DNA of 6,857 nucleotides, taken from contig NZ_JACIYL010000178.1 in assembly GCF_014359955.1 (NCBI RefSeq), positions 1-6,857 of the forward strand. The letters are read 5' to 3'. Below the pieces are notes generated by a model. That model made no database searches, was not told the origin of the DNA, and saw only the letters and a program-made list of their open reading frames with translations. This document shows, piece after piece, positions 6,483-6,857 of this stretch (its first letter is position 1; every line of letters starts with the position of its first letter). The translations under genes and the position numbers were made by a program. This DNA comes from Thermogutta sp. Its GTDB lineage: Bacteria; Planctomycetota; Planctomycetia; Pirellulales; Thermoguttaceae.

Positions 6483-6857
6483 TCAGGGCGAGTTGGGCAG
6501 GGTCTTGTCTTCAAAATCATGCTTCACTCCGCGAAGATGGGCATCGAAGAACGCGTCCACGATGCGTTCTATCTCCGGATTCCGAAAGCCACCATGGCCT
6601 CCGTCTTCAACGGTGATCAAATACGCAGGCACACCCACCTTGCGCAGGGCGTCCCGCAAAACGACAGACTGCTGATGCGGCACCAGGGGATCCTTTGTGC
6701 CGTGGACCAAAAGGAACGGCGGGTCATCCTTGGAAACAAAGGTGATGGGCGACGCCTGACGGGCTTTGTCAGGATTATCGGGGATGGCACCCCCGATCAG
6801 GCGGGATTCCGGCGAATCTGGAGCGTAGTGCTTGATCTGGCTGGGATGATCCCCGAT
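6483..6857 (-). CDS. Alpha/beta hydrolase (esterase-like), C-terminal part, cut by right edge
   Basis: The last 124 residues of a serine hydrolase; the frame is open to the window edge and the start lies outside. The fragment contains the end of the lid region (ESRLIGGAIPDNPDKARQASP), the strand and acid motif SKDDPPFLLVHGTKDPLVP with D56 of the fragment, and the histidine motif VEDGGHGGF with H88. This order and the phrase 'ASPITFVSKDDPPFL' are typical of the BD-FAE/acetyl-esterase-like alpha/beta hydrolases. The nucleophilic serine and the oxyanion motif lie upstream and cannot be checked. The product ends with a charged tail (VKHDFEDKTLPNSP). Its TGA at 6485-6483 shares one base with a possible ATG of the GH62 gene, and the two genes are almost certainly co-transcribed. 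Together with the 4301-5230 esterase it brackets the GH62 gene. Acetyl or feruloyl esterase activity on xylan is inferred from context. Confidence 0.88.
   Translation of the reverse strand: MGDHPSQIKHYAPDSPESRLIGGAIPDNPDKARQASPITFVSKDDPPFLLVHGTKDPLVPHQQSVVLRDALRKVGVPAYLITVEDGGHGGFRNPEIERIVDAFFDAHLRGVKHDFEDKTLPNSP

Noticed and set aside
5866..6675. Plus-strand open frame of 269 codons opposite GH62 and the partial esterase
   Set aside because: It spans two well-supported minus-strand genes and shows no motif or convincing ribosome binding site.

Overview
The window (6857 bases, GC-rich, roughly 58-60% by eye) reads as a bacterial chromosome segment in which every supported gene lies on the minus strand. 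The gene order therefore runs from the right edge to the left edge. No rRNA, tRNA, CRISPR array, insertion sequence or phage gene was seen. The best guess for the source is a planctomycete of the Pirellulales type. This is inferred from the alpha/beta hydrolase with an FFFGGGW motif, a secreted fusion of a beta-sandwich domain to a nitrilase-fold hydrolase, and a polytopic membrane protein with an LDE...LH signature of a kind I associate with planctomycete hypothetical proteins. No marker gene is present to confirm it.

Layout in transcription order: (1) 6857-6483, the C-terminal 124 residues of an alpha/beta hydrolase of the acetyl-esterase/feruloyl-esterase-like type, cut by the window edge. 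(2) 6447-5374, a secreted GH62 alpha-L-arabinofuranosidase. (3) 5230-4301, a second secreted alpha/beta hydrolase with an intact Ser-Asp-His triad. (4) 4228-2825, a secreted carbon-nitrogen hydrolase with an N-terminal beta-sandwich-like domain. It starts at a GTG behind a perfect AGGAGG. (5) 2712-985, a secreted M28 zinc peptidase with two C-terminal PDZ domains. (6) A 467-base non-coding gap with two small inverted repeats. (7) 517-1, the N-terminal 172 residues of a multi-pass membrane protein, open at the left edge.

Genes 1 to 3 make biological sense together. GH62 enzymes remove arabinose side chains from arabinoxylan, and esterases of these alpha/beta hydrolase types commonly remove acetyl or feruloyl groups. 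The right half of the window therefore looks like a cassette for removing hemicellulose side chains. The carbon-nitrogen hydrolase and the M28 peptidase follow in the same direction with gaps of 72 and 112 bases. Both also appear to be exported, but their substrates cannot be read from the sequence, and a possible separate promoter precedes the peptidase. No transporter, SusC/SusD pair, sigma/anti-sigma pair or other regulator is visible in the window.

Start codons were chosen from Shine-Dalgarno spacing and signal-peptide position. For three genes this gives a start internal to the longest open frame.
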